64,000 nucleotides of DNA from Polytrichum commune (taxonomy: Eukaryota > Streptophyta > Polytrichopsida > Polytrichales > Polytrichaceae). Positions 25,753 to 36,992 of this stretch are shown piece after piece. Location: the NCBI GenBank assembly GCA_950295325.1, contig OX485807.1:15405001-15469000 (forward strand). Direction: 5' to 3'. The notes under the pieces were generated by a model, which did not search any database, had not been told where the DNA came from, and saw only the letters and a list, made by a program, of their open reading frames with translations. Positions within the stretch are counted from its first letter, which is position 1. Each line of letters starts with the position of its first letter. The translations under genes and the position numbers were made by a program.

Positions 25753-26443
25753 CCAATGCATGACCCTTCTAGTTTGCATCTTAGAACGAAGAGATGTGTT
25801 GCATATTAACAAGACTATGCAACACGAAGCCTTGCCATATATCACATCTAATATAGATGTCCAATCAAGAAGAGTGGCCACATAAGGCTCAAATATTTTA
25901 TGTACTCTGTCATATACCTCCTTCAACAGCCATTCATCACAAATTTACGAATGATTACCCTTATCAAATGAGAAGTGTGATCTAGGATTGCGGTTTCTAA
26001 TAATGAGTAGAAACAAAAAGATGTGTGTTATGACAACATTGATTTGTATGCTCAAAGTAAATTTAACCACTCTAACCTCAACCATTAACACAATTGGGAG
26101 GTTGCATAAAGAGAAGAACAATATTCACTTTGACATGTTATGACTTCTACATCTTGACTCCGATTATGAAACTTGAAATGACATTCTTTGTGGGTTGCAA
26201 TTGTTGGCCGGAAGAGACTATCTCCAATTTGACCCAACAATCATAATCACACAAGGAGTTGGAAGTGCCGACAACAAGGTCACACAACACGCGTGACCTG
26301 CTAATATACAACGTAAATATTAATATAGGAGATCGTACTTGACTGGTATCAAAACTATTTAAACACAAGTCAAATATTCAAACTTGGTAGGAATTACAAG
26401 ACGAGAGAGATTCTTTGTATATCCGAATTATTATTTGGGGTCA
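25753..26443. other. gene-free stretch
   Basis: I recognise neither gene nor repeat here. Confidence 0.4.
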
Positions 26444-26451
26444 ATACCATC

Positions 26452-26719
26452 CTCAGGGGGTTCACTCCCTCTTATATTTTGCATACACGTGCATTCGGGA
26501 CCTATTTATTGGGGGGCTATTTACCTTTTAGAAAAGATTATAAGGTATGGTATTTTTCAAAATAAAGTGTGATGGTATTTTACATGTTATCCTTTTTCAC
26601 TATTTAAAAACCCCCTATATTATATGTAAGTTTTTTACAAAATTTATCTACAATGAATTTTATTAGACCCTATTTTTTATCACACGTTATTCTACGATTT
26701 TCGCCAGTGAACCCCCGAG
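26452..26719 (-). mobile_element. CTCG MITE with ATACCATC duplication
   Basis: The element runs from CTCAGGGGGTTCACTCCCTC to GTGAACCCCCGAG, 268 bp. A perfect 8-bp duplication ATACCATC lies at 26444-26451 and 26720-26727. The inside matches the copies at 42300 and 57695: TATTTTGCATACACGTGC, GGTAAATAG-like, TACCATCAC-like and ACAACGTGCGA-like words, here in inverted order. The 8-bp duplication fits hAT-like integration. The terminal bases are not a textbook hAT end. Confidence 0.9.
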
Positions 26720-26927
26720 ATACCATCCTGATACCACACTAAAACTAGGATACATTTACATGGTATGAAGGATCTTGGAATGGTGTATAGACCATGGGGC
26801 CTTGAAATGGTATCACAAACACACACAAGAAAACTTCTCAAATACCATTACCACATTGGTATAAAATAATTGTCATAACCCTGTAATATACACCCAGTGA
26901 TATTCAAAGAACATGACACTAGTCCAA

Positions 26928-27135
26928 CACTTCATTAAAATATTTCATTTAGTATCACTTACTATTGAAATTACACAATGCTATAACTGTTTAATATACA
27001 TCTCATTTTTTTTTTGCCAACGAAGGTCAAATTGGTTGTTTGGACATTATAGGACCATAACAATCTTCACTTGGCAATAAATTGCATTGGAAATCGTGAA
27101 GAGATGTATAGCATTGTGTAACTCCAAATCTAGGT
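26928..27135. mobile_element. Pal-B MITE, diverged
   Basis: It has the Pal-B core (AACGAAGGTCAAATTGGTTG, TTGGACATTATAG, ATAGCATTGTGTAACTCCAA), but its outer palindromes are degraded. Confidence 0.7.
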
Positions 27136-28302
27136 GAAAGTTTCCCCGAAGAAAGAGATCGGGTGGGGTTGACTCATCATGTGGCCCGGCAAGACCCAAA
27201 AAAATTTAAAATCAAAATCAAAGTTAAGAGTTTCTCATGTGGCACGTGATGGGAATCACGTCGGGCCAAGTCCATCACGTTAAGTATTGGGCTTGTCGGT
27301 CAAATTGTTCTTTAAAATATCCAAAGACCTTCATTGATTAAAGCCATTTACGAATCACATCCCCCCCCCCCCCCCCCCCCCACCACCACCTTAACTTATG
27401 CTCATGAGTCCACGAAGCTTCCCGGAGCTTGACATTGTAAGCAATCTTAAGGTCGTGTGAATGGTTGAATTTGGGAGTTGAAGTCGAAGTCGAAGTTGAA
27501 GGTTGAAGGTTGAAGTCAAAGTTGAAGTCGAACTCGAAGTCGAACTCGAAGTCGAACTCGAAGTCGAACTCGAAGTCGAACTCGAAGTCGAACTCGAAGT
27601 TGAATTTGCCGCCCTCATTTCATTTAACTTATATATACGTACAACAATAACTTATAACTTGTTTTTTAACATGGTGCGATCGATTTGCTTTTGCTTATAT
27701 ACACCAAGTTGTCTTATCATACTAGAATCGGATTTTTTTTGAGGCGGAGGAAATTCCGGGGGACTTAATTCATAACAGGAAATTAAATGACTGCTTGTGT
27801 GTGTGTGTGTGTGTTGACTCGTGAAAATTAGTGTCCGTGTGTGTTTTTTTTTTGACTTATCATTGAGTGGCCTTCTAGAACTCCAAGACTCACTTTTCTT
27901 GTAACTTCCCCCCCCCCCCCCCCCCCCTTCCTTGCCTTGAACCCCTCAATAAGTTAGTTTATTCATCTCCCAATGTGGTTGTTTGTTTGTTTGTTTGTTT
28001 GTTTGTTGTTGTTGTTGTTGTTCATAGCATTTCTAAGAATCTACACGACAATCTCTTTCTAAAGAAAGAAGTTGCAATTAAAAAATCTCCGAATTTATAG
28101 CCACTTGTCAAAATTTTCACAACACACAACTTGAGTGTTCCCCATAAATGGGAATCCGAAATTAATGGAGAATAATTCTCACATAATACACAGTCACACA
28201 AAATGCAACCAAGGAGCTAAGTAGTTGTTGTTGTTGTTTTACAGAGTGTTTTTTTTTTTTTGGGGGGGGGGGGGGTTGAGGGGTGATTGACATGGGAAAC
28301 AT
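27136..28302. other. gene-free stretch with long C and G runs
   Basis: C runs of about 20 lie at 27361-27380 and about 27909-27927, and a G run of about 14 at 28262-28275. GT, GTTT and GTT microsatellites lie at 27796-27813, 27978-28006 and 28007-28022. No gene is recognised. Confidence 0.5.
27480..27603. repeat. 12-bp minisatellite (GAACTCGAAGTC)n
   Basis: The 12-bp unit GAACTCGAAGTC is repeated about six times from 27529, after irregular GAAGTYGAAG repeats from 27480. The unit length keeps frames open on both strands (Val-Glu-Leu-Glu on plus, Ser-Thr-Ser-Ser on minus). I treat both as artefacts of the repeat. Confidence 0.95.
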
Positions 28303-28521
28303 GGAATTATCGCATACGAACGTACCTCACATCCATCTAACATGAAAACTTGACTCTTTGTAGGGTATTTCATCTCATATGACTTGGACATTTACCTAAT
28401 TTGGGGTCTTTAGAACTGATTCTGGTGTGGAATGAACTAAAAAATATACACCGAGAGGTATGTATTTTTAAATGACTTTTAAGTTGGATTGATGAGAGGT
28501 ATGCTTATATGAGGTAATCCC
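28303..28521. mobile_element. ATTG-family MITE, short complete copy
   Basis: The left end has GAATTATCGCATACGAACGT then CATCTAACATGAAAACTTG. The right end in reverse complement has GGATTACCTCATATAAGC then CAATCCAACTTAAAAG. The 219-bp body has no frame. It gives the uninterrupted form of this family and helps locate the inserts in the 13794 and 35622 copies. Confidence 0.75.
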
Positions 28522-29309
28522 CACTATCCATTGACACATTCTCAATGATACATCTGCAATGATTATGGTATTTAGTGTCACGTACGTAGGATTTGTGGTG
28601 CATCCATAGAAGGAGGGGTCCGGTAACAACTAAACCTTGTATGATTATGGTTAAATTGTCTCAACTAAACCCTACTCCACTCTTTCAAGGTACTCAATGT
28701 CGGTTCCGGGGTGAAATGGACTAACCTTTGAAACTAGGAAATCGTGAGTGACAATGGGTTCCAAACATTTTTCACTTTCAACTCACGTGGTTGTCACAAA
28801 ATTCGGCCCACATTTTGCTAAGAGTCTCACTAAACGGCCTTTGACAACTCTAGAAATGTCACGTCCACTCATTGTCACCAACACTATTTGCCAACACAAG
28901 TAATTTGTTTACATGAATGAATTTTCTTACAAGGAATGATAATCAAGGACTCGAGTAAGGAGTGATCCAATGCACGCGAGAGACCCTCTCCATGTTGATC
29001 ACTAATAGAATACAATTATTTATATAATTATGTTCATAAAATTATACATTTTAGTTTAAGCTTAAAGTTCATATAAAATATTTGTGATCACCATAAAAAC
29101 ATCAATTTTGATCATAGTCAAAACCAAGATATACTTTTTGTATTCCGGAGTTTCACAAAAATATCGAGTTTCATATGATTATTGATTCATTGAAAGTCCC
29201 GGTTCACTTTGATCTTTGTTGTCAAACTAACCAAAAACATTACAGCAATTTGCAAAGTATGTGTATTGGGCGAGTTAATTATGCAATACTTCAAGGGCAT
29301 GTCCGGCAT
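28522..29309. other. gene-free stretch
   Basis: No gene or element ends recognised. Confidence 0.4.
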
Positions 29310-29603
29310 TACACTAAATACAAACGCATACACTAAATAACAATAATCCTATGGAAGTAAGTGACATTAAATGTAAACTCAAGCACTAAATATCAACTAT
29401 GGTAATATGTGGAAGTTACATGATTGAATTTAGTGTTAGTAAGGATACGGAATTTTTTTTAACAATGATAAAAGGAGAATTCCAACATATCTTCTAGCAT
29501 ATCTTCTAACACTAATTGTCAAAAAATTGAAAATTAGTGTTGAGTAGGGTAGGGTGGTAACAACATTAAATATAATGAAACACTTGTTATCTTATTTAGT
29601 GTA
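29310..29603. mobile_element. Pal-A MITE
   Basis: It begins TACACTAAATACAAACGCAT and ends CTTATTTAGTGTA. Its outermost left palindrome is shortened. It lies in opposite orientation to the next copy at 29784, 180 bp away. Confidence 0.8.
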
Positions 29604-29619
29604 GTGAGCTGGATAATTA

Positions 29620-30560
29620 ACATAAGCATGCGCCAAGCACATTTGGCACCATTAGGCTGCAATCTCTTACATTATGGCCCCCACACTTAGATTTATTTTT
29701 GAATCAAGTCATCATTCCCCTCTTATGACCTTTCACCTACATATTCATAGATTCTAAAAATCTAAAAATAAGACCTACTTAACTACACTAAATATGATAT
29801 TTAGTGTTTGATTATATTTAGTGTTGTTACCACCCTATCTTGCTTAACACTAGTTTTCAGTTCTTTGATAATTAGTGTTAGACATAAATGCGCCACCACC
29901 TTCCCTACCACCACCTCCCTTCTCCTTTTATCATTGTTAATTTTTTTGTCATATCTTTACTAACACTAAATTTGTGCATGTAACTTCCACATATTACCAT
30001 AGTTGGTATTTAGTGTTTGGGTTTACATATAATGTTACTTACTTTCATAGGGTTAGTGATATTTAGTGTATGCATTCGTATTTAGTGTATCAAACACTAA
30101 ATATCATATTTAGTGTAGTTGGCGAGTCATGTGCATGCCAAACCCCAAATAAACCCACAAGATGACCAAATCAAGGACATCCACTAGCATGGGTTGATCA
30201 AGGGTTCATGAGAAAATCTCCCTAAAAGACTTTAACCAAATCATGTCATAATAGAACATGGCCAAATAAAGCCCAACTCATAACATGCCTACCTCAATTT
30301 ACTTTACGCCAAGTGTCTTGAGGAAGAGTAACCCCTTTCCTTAAAGTAGATGCTCACACAAGGTGAGATTGCCTTTGGCAAGCCACCTATACCAAAGTTT
30401 TGCTATTTTCTAAGGAGTTTGGTGGAGAGAATCCAATTTGAGGGAAAGAAAAACAAAAAAACAAAAAGAAGAAGAAAAATTGCATCTACTCAAATTTGAG
30501 ATGCATCAATGTGTTGATGATTTAAACAATTTTGTTTCTAATTGTTGAAGAATTATGATT
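29620..30560 (+). repeat. dispersed repeat carrying a MITE
   Basis: It matches 47570-48200 in reverse complement. Matching blocks include TATGACCTTTCAC, GTGCATGCCAAACCCCAAATA, AACCAAATCATGTCAT, GTAGATGCTCACAC, GATTGCCTTTGGCA and GATGCATCAATGTGTT (with small differences). The Pal-A element at 29784-30117 is present here and absent from the partner. Confidence 0.8.
29784..30117. mobile_element. Pal-A MITE, best-preserved ends
   Basis: Both termini are near-perfect 23-bp palindromes (ACACTAAATAT, one centre base, ATATTTAGTGT on the inside), and the two are inverted copies of each other. The partner repeat at about 48010-48030 shows the empty site. No protein is encoded. Confidence 0.9.
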
Positions 30561-30705
30561 TTTTTTGTTGCCGAAAGTAGTTATTAGTCAATAGCCAAAT
30601 TACATAATATTTTTTTCGGGACTTGCCCTTGAAGTAGGGTATAGGGTACTATTAGGCCGGTGGCACCAAACACCATAAACAATGTACAATAGGCACAATT
30701 ACTTA

Positions 30706-31021
30706 CTCCCTCCACAAAGTCCTTTTGTGGAGGGAAATTAATAATCGTATAATGATTGTTTGTGCTCCTAACTTTAGTGAGATTAAGGCCCGCTGATCAT
30801 TGACCGAGTAGTTGTAAGCATGACTCTTAAAATAGAAAACAACAACTACTCCGAAACGCCCCCCTGAAGTTGCCGTGTTGAAAGACTTCTTGATGATGAA
30901 AGTTTGTCGTGAAAATATTTGACTTTGAGCCTCAAATCTTTAGCTGGGCGGATAAACCGAACAATCATTTTGGGACAAAAAAAATCTGGGAGGTAGGACA
31001 ACCATTTTGGGACGGAGGGAG
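30706..31021. mobile_element. Stowaway-type MITE
   Basis: The ends are CTCCCTCC at the left and GGGACGGAGGGAG at the right, each bordered by TA (30704-30705 and 31022-31023). These are the classic plant Stowaway end and duplication, mobilised by mariner-like transposases. CATTTTGGGAC occurs twice near the right end. The left end contains a small local hairpin (CCCTCCACAAA and TTTGTGGAGGG). Confidence 0.85.
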
Positions 31022-31023
31022 TA

Positions 31024-34000
31024 CTTCACATAGCAAAGTACCCAAAACCACACATGATCTTGGATGAACCCATTCATCCAATCTGTGTAACTCTAGAACA
31101 TTTCAAAAAATTGAAGAGCACAATGGACAAACAACACCTGTGTTTTGTTTATCACTATGACATCCCCAGTCCGTTGTAGGATCAACGGATCGATTAGATG
31201 AAAATTTTGAAGAAGTTTTTGAGTTAATCCGTAAACGATCAAGGGGCTCAATATACGGCTGTATTCAACATTTCTACAACCTCATCAAGTCTACGATTCA
31301 AATCTTCTTATAATACTTTTGGGTTTGTGACTCTATTTTATACATGATCTTATGTCAAGAAGAACATAAGAATAGATTCGCATGGGACATTGGTGATCAA
31401 AACACTAAGTGGGTATAACTTATGTGCACCCATGTTGTATGTTTTAACCCATCTCTTCAATTTTGTTAAGGTATTCAACTGATTTGGGAAGAATGTTAGA
31501 CCGTGAAATTAGTTGACTTTATTTGACATTATTTGAAATTAGATCGTTGTTAACATAGTTGACCTTTAAATGGAGGAATCCATAGCTTATTGAATGCTTG
31601 TATTTGTGCATGGATATGCCAAATTGGGCCTCCTAGCTTTGAGACATGAAAACTTGTCATTTCCCGTAAATTACACTTTCCCCCCCCCCCTCCCCTTCTT
31701 CTCTAAAGAGTGCGGACTTCAAAGAGTAGACCACATAATCTTGTAGTAAATGGGTTATAGTCTACACTCTCTAGGTATTATTTTTTGAAGTGTTGTTTTG
31801 CCATAAGTGTTGTTACATTTTTCATCCTCCACTAAAACATACACTAGAGTAAGTGTTATAAGTTACTTTGCTATTAAAAAATCTTGCTCCCCTCTTTGTT
31901 AATTTTCATTCTATAGTTGGTACTTGCACCAAAATCAATGAAATATCATAATTATTTTATATAATTGAGTAAATTTTGATAAAACAATTTTAGGAAGATT
32001 CCATTCAAGGATATTTTTGGAGAAAAAGTTAAAAAAGTAAGAGAGAGAGAGAGATGTTTGAAAGTATTCACAAGAACGGCCAAGTATCTTGTGAAAGAAT
32101 TATTGTTTTTATAATTAAATTACAAGATAGATATACAAATTGTAGAGAATCATCATTCACATGAAAGGGATAAATTATTATTTATGTGGTTCGTTTGAGA
32201 TGTCAGAATCCACCAAGTTACAATAGGTATTTGTGATTGAATAGTTTCAAGTATAGCCATGCATTCATGCTTACTAAACAATCTAGAATATCGTCTATCA
32301 TGATTCCCTCAAAGCATTTTTGCGTCTTTTCAACATGTGGAAAACACCCAACAGGTGACGATGTAGATGCGTCTTTAAAATTGGCACGTGCACAAAAATC
32401 ATAACATTTGTTTTTAACAATAAAATATCAACCAACTATGCAATTCGCATGAAACAACAATGATGAAAACAATGAACGCCGGTTTTTTTGTATTAAACAT
32501 ATTCTACAATAACATTAAGGACACATCACTCCTACGTCAGTTGTGACATGACAACATCATGTCATAACCAACATGACATGAAGATCACATACCACATCAC
32601 GTCCCAATAGTCAACCTTGATCCACACCCACAAAAAAATACATAGAAAAGTCTACCCAAAAAAAAAAGTTCACTAATTACACAAAGGAGTCAACGAAGGC
32701 CACCATGGGAGACCGTTCATATGTGATGTGTGGAATAGCTTTAATTTGTTCTCTCTCTCTCTCTATACTTATATGCCCTAGCATATATGTAGAGCTCTTT
32801 TGATGAGTGTCTTGTGATTGGAACTTTGTACTTGGTTTTAGGTCTCCCACCCCCCCCCCCAAGCTTTTTCACCGCCTTTTTGTTGGTGTTGTGGCGGCTA
32901 TGGGTGAGCCTCTAGATTATTGATGGCCATAGTATTAAGTTACAAGGCTCCTTTTGACGAATATTAATATACGAGGTGGATTATTTTCTTACTACTTTGG
33001 GCGGCCCGTGCTTTGTACGGTTTGTATGTACTATGTCGGACAAAAACTTTCGCCACGAATGATGCCCGAAATGCCTTCGTAAGAGGCTTGCTCGCAAATA
33101 GCAAGCACCGCTTTCCTCCCGCAATAAATTCAAGGCTCATATTTCGGCTTGAAATTTTGTGAAATGACCTTCACAATACGTGCCGACTTTTGACATGATT
33201 ATTGGAAGTGTGTGTGTGTGGGGGGGGGCTTTTGTGGCGTTTAGGTGAGCCCATGCATTGTGGATGAAAGAGATCTAGTAACATGGTTAGTATACAAGTC
33301 TTACGCAATCGCTCCATGTAATGATAGAACAATGCAGACCTATCCTTATGTAAGTTTTGTAATTTTTTAGTACGTAGGACAAGTTTCCAGTGAGGTAGGT
33401 TAGTTGTCTAGGACTCATATGCTTGTAGTGTAAAAATGAGCCCCCTGTCGGTCTGAGGACTGAGTGGTGGAAGACAATGCCTCTAGTTGATATGTAATTA
33501 GTTATTAGAGGAAGGATGGTCATGTATACTCATGTGACGGGGTGGATGGCTTCAACGCATTTTTACAGAAAATCAAGCATCCTAGGAGAACATTGGCCAA
33601 AAACGTAGGGTGCTCTAGGTGTGTGAAAATGATATTACATGTAATATATCATTTGAGATAAGGTCATAAGATTACCTAAGTGATACATATAAAAAAAAAC
33701 TATGGAAATAAGGGGCTAGACATGAATTATGAATCACGTACCTTGCATTTTTAATTATGGAGAATAGATGAATACTTGTTGGATTTCTATGAACAATCGG
33801 GAATGGATAAAATCACTCGGGAGATCATTACCCCCAATGGCTTCTAGATCACCGTATCATCATTCTATATGTTTAGAAATGTTACAACCCAATGAACGAG
33901 GTTTATAGTTTATAATACACTTTGAGAACTTTGGGGAATTGGGATTTGCATATAAGTAATATATGGTACTGCTAAATTTGCACTAAATATCATTCAACAC

Positions 34001-34264
34001 TCTAGAATTACCCATAGGGTGCTAATAGTGGAGGTTCTAGTGGGCTCCACATTTGCCTGAGGGTTTCCAAGGTTCCCATGGTTCTTCCAATAGCGTAATA
34101 ACTATGGGAACGTTCGAAACCCTCATGTGAGCGACGGGTCCACATGAACTAAACAATTATATCGGTTTCTATATCCGACGTTGAAGAAGGCAAGGGGTGC
34201 ATTGGTGGTTAATACAAGGTAGATGGCCCTTTAAATGGCTTGTTTTCTTAATGGGACCCCTACA
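31024..34264. other. gene-free stretch
   Basis: C runs lie near 31680-31690 and 32850-32860, a GA-repeat near 32040-32054, and a GT/G run near 33211-33228. No gene is recognised on either strand. Confidence 0.45.
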
Positions 34265-35621
34265 TTTGATTGGTATGTGGTTTGGCGAGGATCCAAGAGC
34301 AAACATCATAAAGACGCATATTTGAAAAGGATTGGACTACATCTTCAAATATTGATAACTCCTATACACTGAACACTGAACACAATTTGAAGAACCTATG
34401 TATCCAGTTAAGAAATGAGTAAGCATGCACTTCCGATAACCATGACTAAATTAGGGAAGGTGTTGGTTTTGTAGATGTTTCATCGTAGATTTGCTAGTGC
34501 AACAAGACTTTTGTGTGGGTGAATCTTATTGGTAGAAGTTGGAGAACATGAAAAGTGAATCAAATATACCTCACTAGAAGGGACCTATTTGTTGAAATGA
34601 TTGAGGTTTGATTCCCCACACCATGTTGTTCAACCATCAAAGCCGCCAAATATGAATATGCGACTTATATGACAATTTTGATACCCACAGGTAGGTTTTT
34701 TGATACCATCGTTAATGTGGAGTACCATGGCTTCCATGTTTTTTTCCACCTACAGCACCGACCCAACATTTGTAAAGTAGCAACACCTTAAATCACAACA
34801 ACACCTAAAACCAACACCCTCGAAAGCTTGTATAATAAATAAGTACATGCTAATCTTGAGAATATTCACCATGTGAACATTAAGACTTCCTAATGGTTTT
34901 GGGTGCCAACACAATTTTCACGTCAAAAATTTGTAAAACATTTCAATATCAGAAGAAGAAAAAAAACTTGCAGCATTCACAATCTTTTGTTTTCTACATG
35001 AATTACTTAAACTTTTCTGGGCTGATTCATACAACTACCACATGTGTGCCAAATACCTCAACTTCTTGGTTTAAGGTGCTCCTACCTTAGACCCCACGAT
35101 GCTCTTCAAAGTAAGCCTTCAAAGGCTTCTCAATCATACATGTGGGGTTCATTTGGGAGTATGAGTTAGTACTTGTTGTTGCCATCGTGTGAGATGCCGG
35201 CTCGAAGTACAAGTGAGAAAAAGTGGGACTTGGTTTGCGGCTTGTCCTCCTTTTGATGGAATTATTATGTCGGAAGAGCTCTTGAACCTCCCCACTTTAT
35301 GGAAAATTGCACTTGGACTTTGAAGCTTTCTGTGCCAAAACATGTACCCAAAAATTCCACCCTCAAAAGGGACGGGAATGAATTTAAAATCCTTGGATCA
35401 TCACTCTCCGTGTGCGCATCTAGTTTTAATTAGAGCATTTTGTAAGTGTTTGTGGGGCCAATGGGCTCGAGTTCACGTCGGTTTGTTGTTGTTTCATACC
35501 CATAAATTTCAATCTTAGTACATTGACATGCACTTGGGGTCTAAAGATAAAGGTGAGTGTTTGACCCTTAATTGCTTTGGCCTAATTCCATATTGTTGAC
35601 CGTATATGACGGAGAGATGGC
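34265..35621. other. gene-free stretch with a partial H-repeat
   Basis: At 34265-34380 the words TTTGATTGGTATGTGGTTTG, GGATCCAAGAGC and GGATTGGACTACAT match part of an H-repeat in plus orientation. The rest shows no gene. Confidence 0.5.
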
Positions 35622-35649
35622 ATTATTGCATACGAGCATACCTCTCATT

Positions 35650-35672
35650 CCTAAACCCTAAACCCTAAACCA
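35650..35672. repeat. interstitial telomere-type repeat
   Basis: About three CCCTAAA units sit inside the left terminus of the ATTG element, where other copies read only CATCCATCCAACAT. A second short tract (TTTAGGG units) lies at 50745-50764. Confidence 0.85.
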
Positions 35673-36173
35673 ACATAAAAACTTGACCCCATGTAAGTTT
35701 GAGGCCAATTCATCTCAAATGAAGTGGATTGGTTTAATTCAGGGTCTTGTAAAATGAGGGGCGGTTTACACTATGGACCATGAAGTCGTCCCACGTAAGA
35801 GGCCTATTTTGCGTGGGACGACTTCATGGGACGACTTCCATGGTCCGAGTTACTAAAATATTATTTTTCATGGTTCATGGGCCCTTCACTAGGTGTAAAC
35901 CGAATGTGGACCATGAAGAATGACCATGCACCAAAAAGTGGAGGTGCGGATTTTTTTAATACATGCCCAAAAAGGGCAATTTTGAAAAACAATTAAGTTG
36001 GATCATTCCTTGTCTTCTCTTGGGCTTCACTTGTCTTCGCTTCTTGTTAAATGTGTCGAAGATGTGGCTTGCAAATCTTCTCACAACAATTTTTTTTAAA
36101 TAAAATAAAATGAGCAATTTAATTTGTACATGCTCAATGTAATTTACATGTGACATGTACCTTGTGTTGTCAC

Positions 36174-36272
36174 TACACTAAATAGGATATTTAGTGTTTT
36201 ATTATATTTAATGTTGTTACCACCCTACCTTGCTCAACACTAATTTTCAATTCTTTGATAATTAATGTTAGA
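36174..36272. mobile_element. Pal-A fragment
   Basis: It starts TACACTAAATAGGATATTTAGTG and follows Pal-A through TGTTACCACCCTACCTTGCT and TTTGATAATTA, then stops. The right half is missing. Confidence 0.8.
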
Positions 36273-36317
36273 AGATTTCCCATTGCGCTTCTTTTGACTA
36301 CCCTGATCTACAATCAC

Positions 36318-36500
36318 TAAACCACTACAGATTTTTCTTTTTTGTTTAGCAACTGCATTTTGTAAGAATATTGGGGTGTGTAATATACCGTTGGAAAGGT
36401 ATTTTCAAGACCTTTCCAACGGTATATTACACACCCCAAAATTACAAACATTAAATTTGGTAGACCAAAAAAACAAATCTGCACTTGAATTCTTGAGTTC
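36318..36500. mobile_element. CACTA-MITE core with a perfect 30-bp hairpin
   Basis: The segment matches the middle of the CACTA MITEs at 46760 and 55930, but lacks the CACTA ends. Positions 36371-36400 and 36410-36439 are exact inverted copies, separated by a 9-base loop. Confidence 0.8.
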
Positions 36501-36992
36501 TAGATGTTCCGTGTTGTTTGGTGAAACACGTGTGAGCCGGTTTAAGGGGTAGGGCAAGGTAGTGCTGGTATGTCTCATGGGCTATGGTATAATTAAGGCG
36601 CTTAAAAGGTAGATTCATTAAAAATTTATTGAAATGCTATTTCTCTGACATGGGCCCTTGCCTTTTCCTACCAGACCACCTCTCTTGCCTTTCTCAACGC
36701 AAAACCCGTTGGACCATGTCAGTGCATTTATTAGGCCTTAAAAATTATATTTTGGGGACCTCGACCTCCATGGTCCCTCTGCCATTTTTTCCTTAGTGTA
36801 AACCGAAGTTGTCCCGAGAGAACTTCAACAACCAATCAGCTGCCTTGCAGAGCCCTGGTCCAACTTCATGGTCCATAGTGTAAACCGCCCCTCATTCGGA
36901 CGTCGTCAACTAAAAAAGAGTAACCTTTGGGTTGCATGTTATTTAAGGGCTTGAAGGTTGGATGAATGAGAGGTACGCTCGTATGCAATAAT

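Larger units (their letters stand above)
35755..36894. mobile_element. GAGG element with 32-bp perfect inverted ends
   Basis: The first 32 bases, beginning TGAGGGGCGGTTTACACTAT, recur exactly in reverse complement at 36863-36894. Subterminal copies of GTGTAAACCG occur at about 35893, 36795 and 36875. No transposase frame is visible in the 1140 bp. Pal-A and CACTA-core fragments are embedded. The uninterrupted ATTG sequence (TATAATAGATTCGGGTG near 13910) shows where it inserted. A clear target duplication is not seen. Confidence 0.85.
35622..36992. mobile_element. ATTG-family element, multiply interrupted
   Basis: The left end ATTATTGCATACGAGCATAC and the right end GTACGCTCGTATGCAATAAT are inverted copies. 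The left arm continues with ACATAAAAACTTGACCCC, GAGGCCAATTCATCTCAAAT and CAGGGTCTT as in the 13794 copy, until the GAGG element cuts in. It carries a telomere-like insert at 35650 and the whole GAGG element at 35755-36894. Confidence 0.85.

Noticed and set aside
27391-27618. Ser/Thr repeat and Val-Glu-Leu-Glu repeat frames
   Set aside because: They arise from a 12-bp minisatellite open on both strands.
29784-30117. Reading Pal-A as a CACTA element because the ends contain CACTA
   Set aside because: The bases outside are CTA and TAG, which are inverted and not direct repeats; unlike the two true CACTA MITEs, no 3-bp duplication is present.
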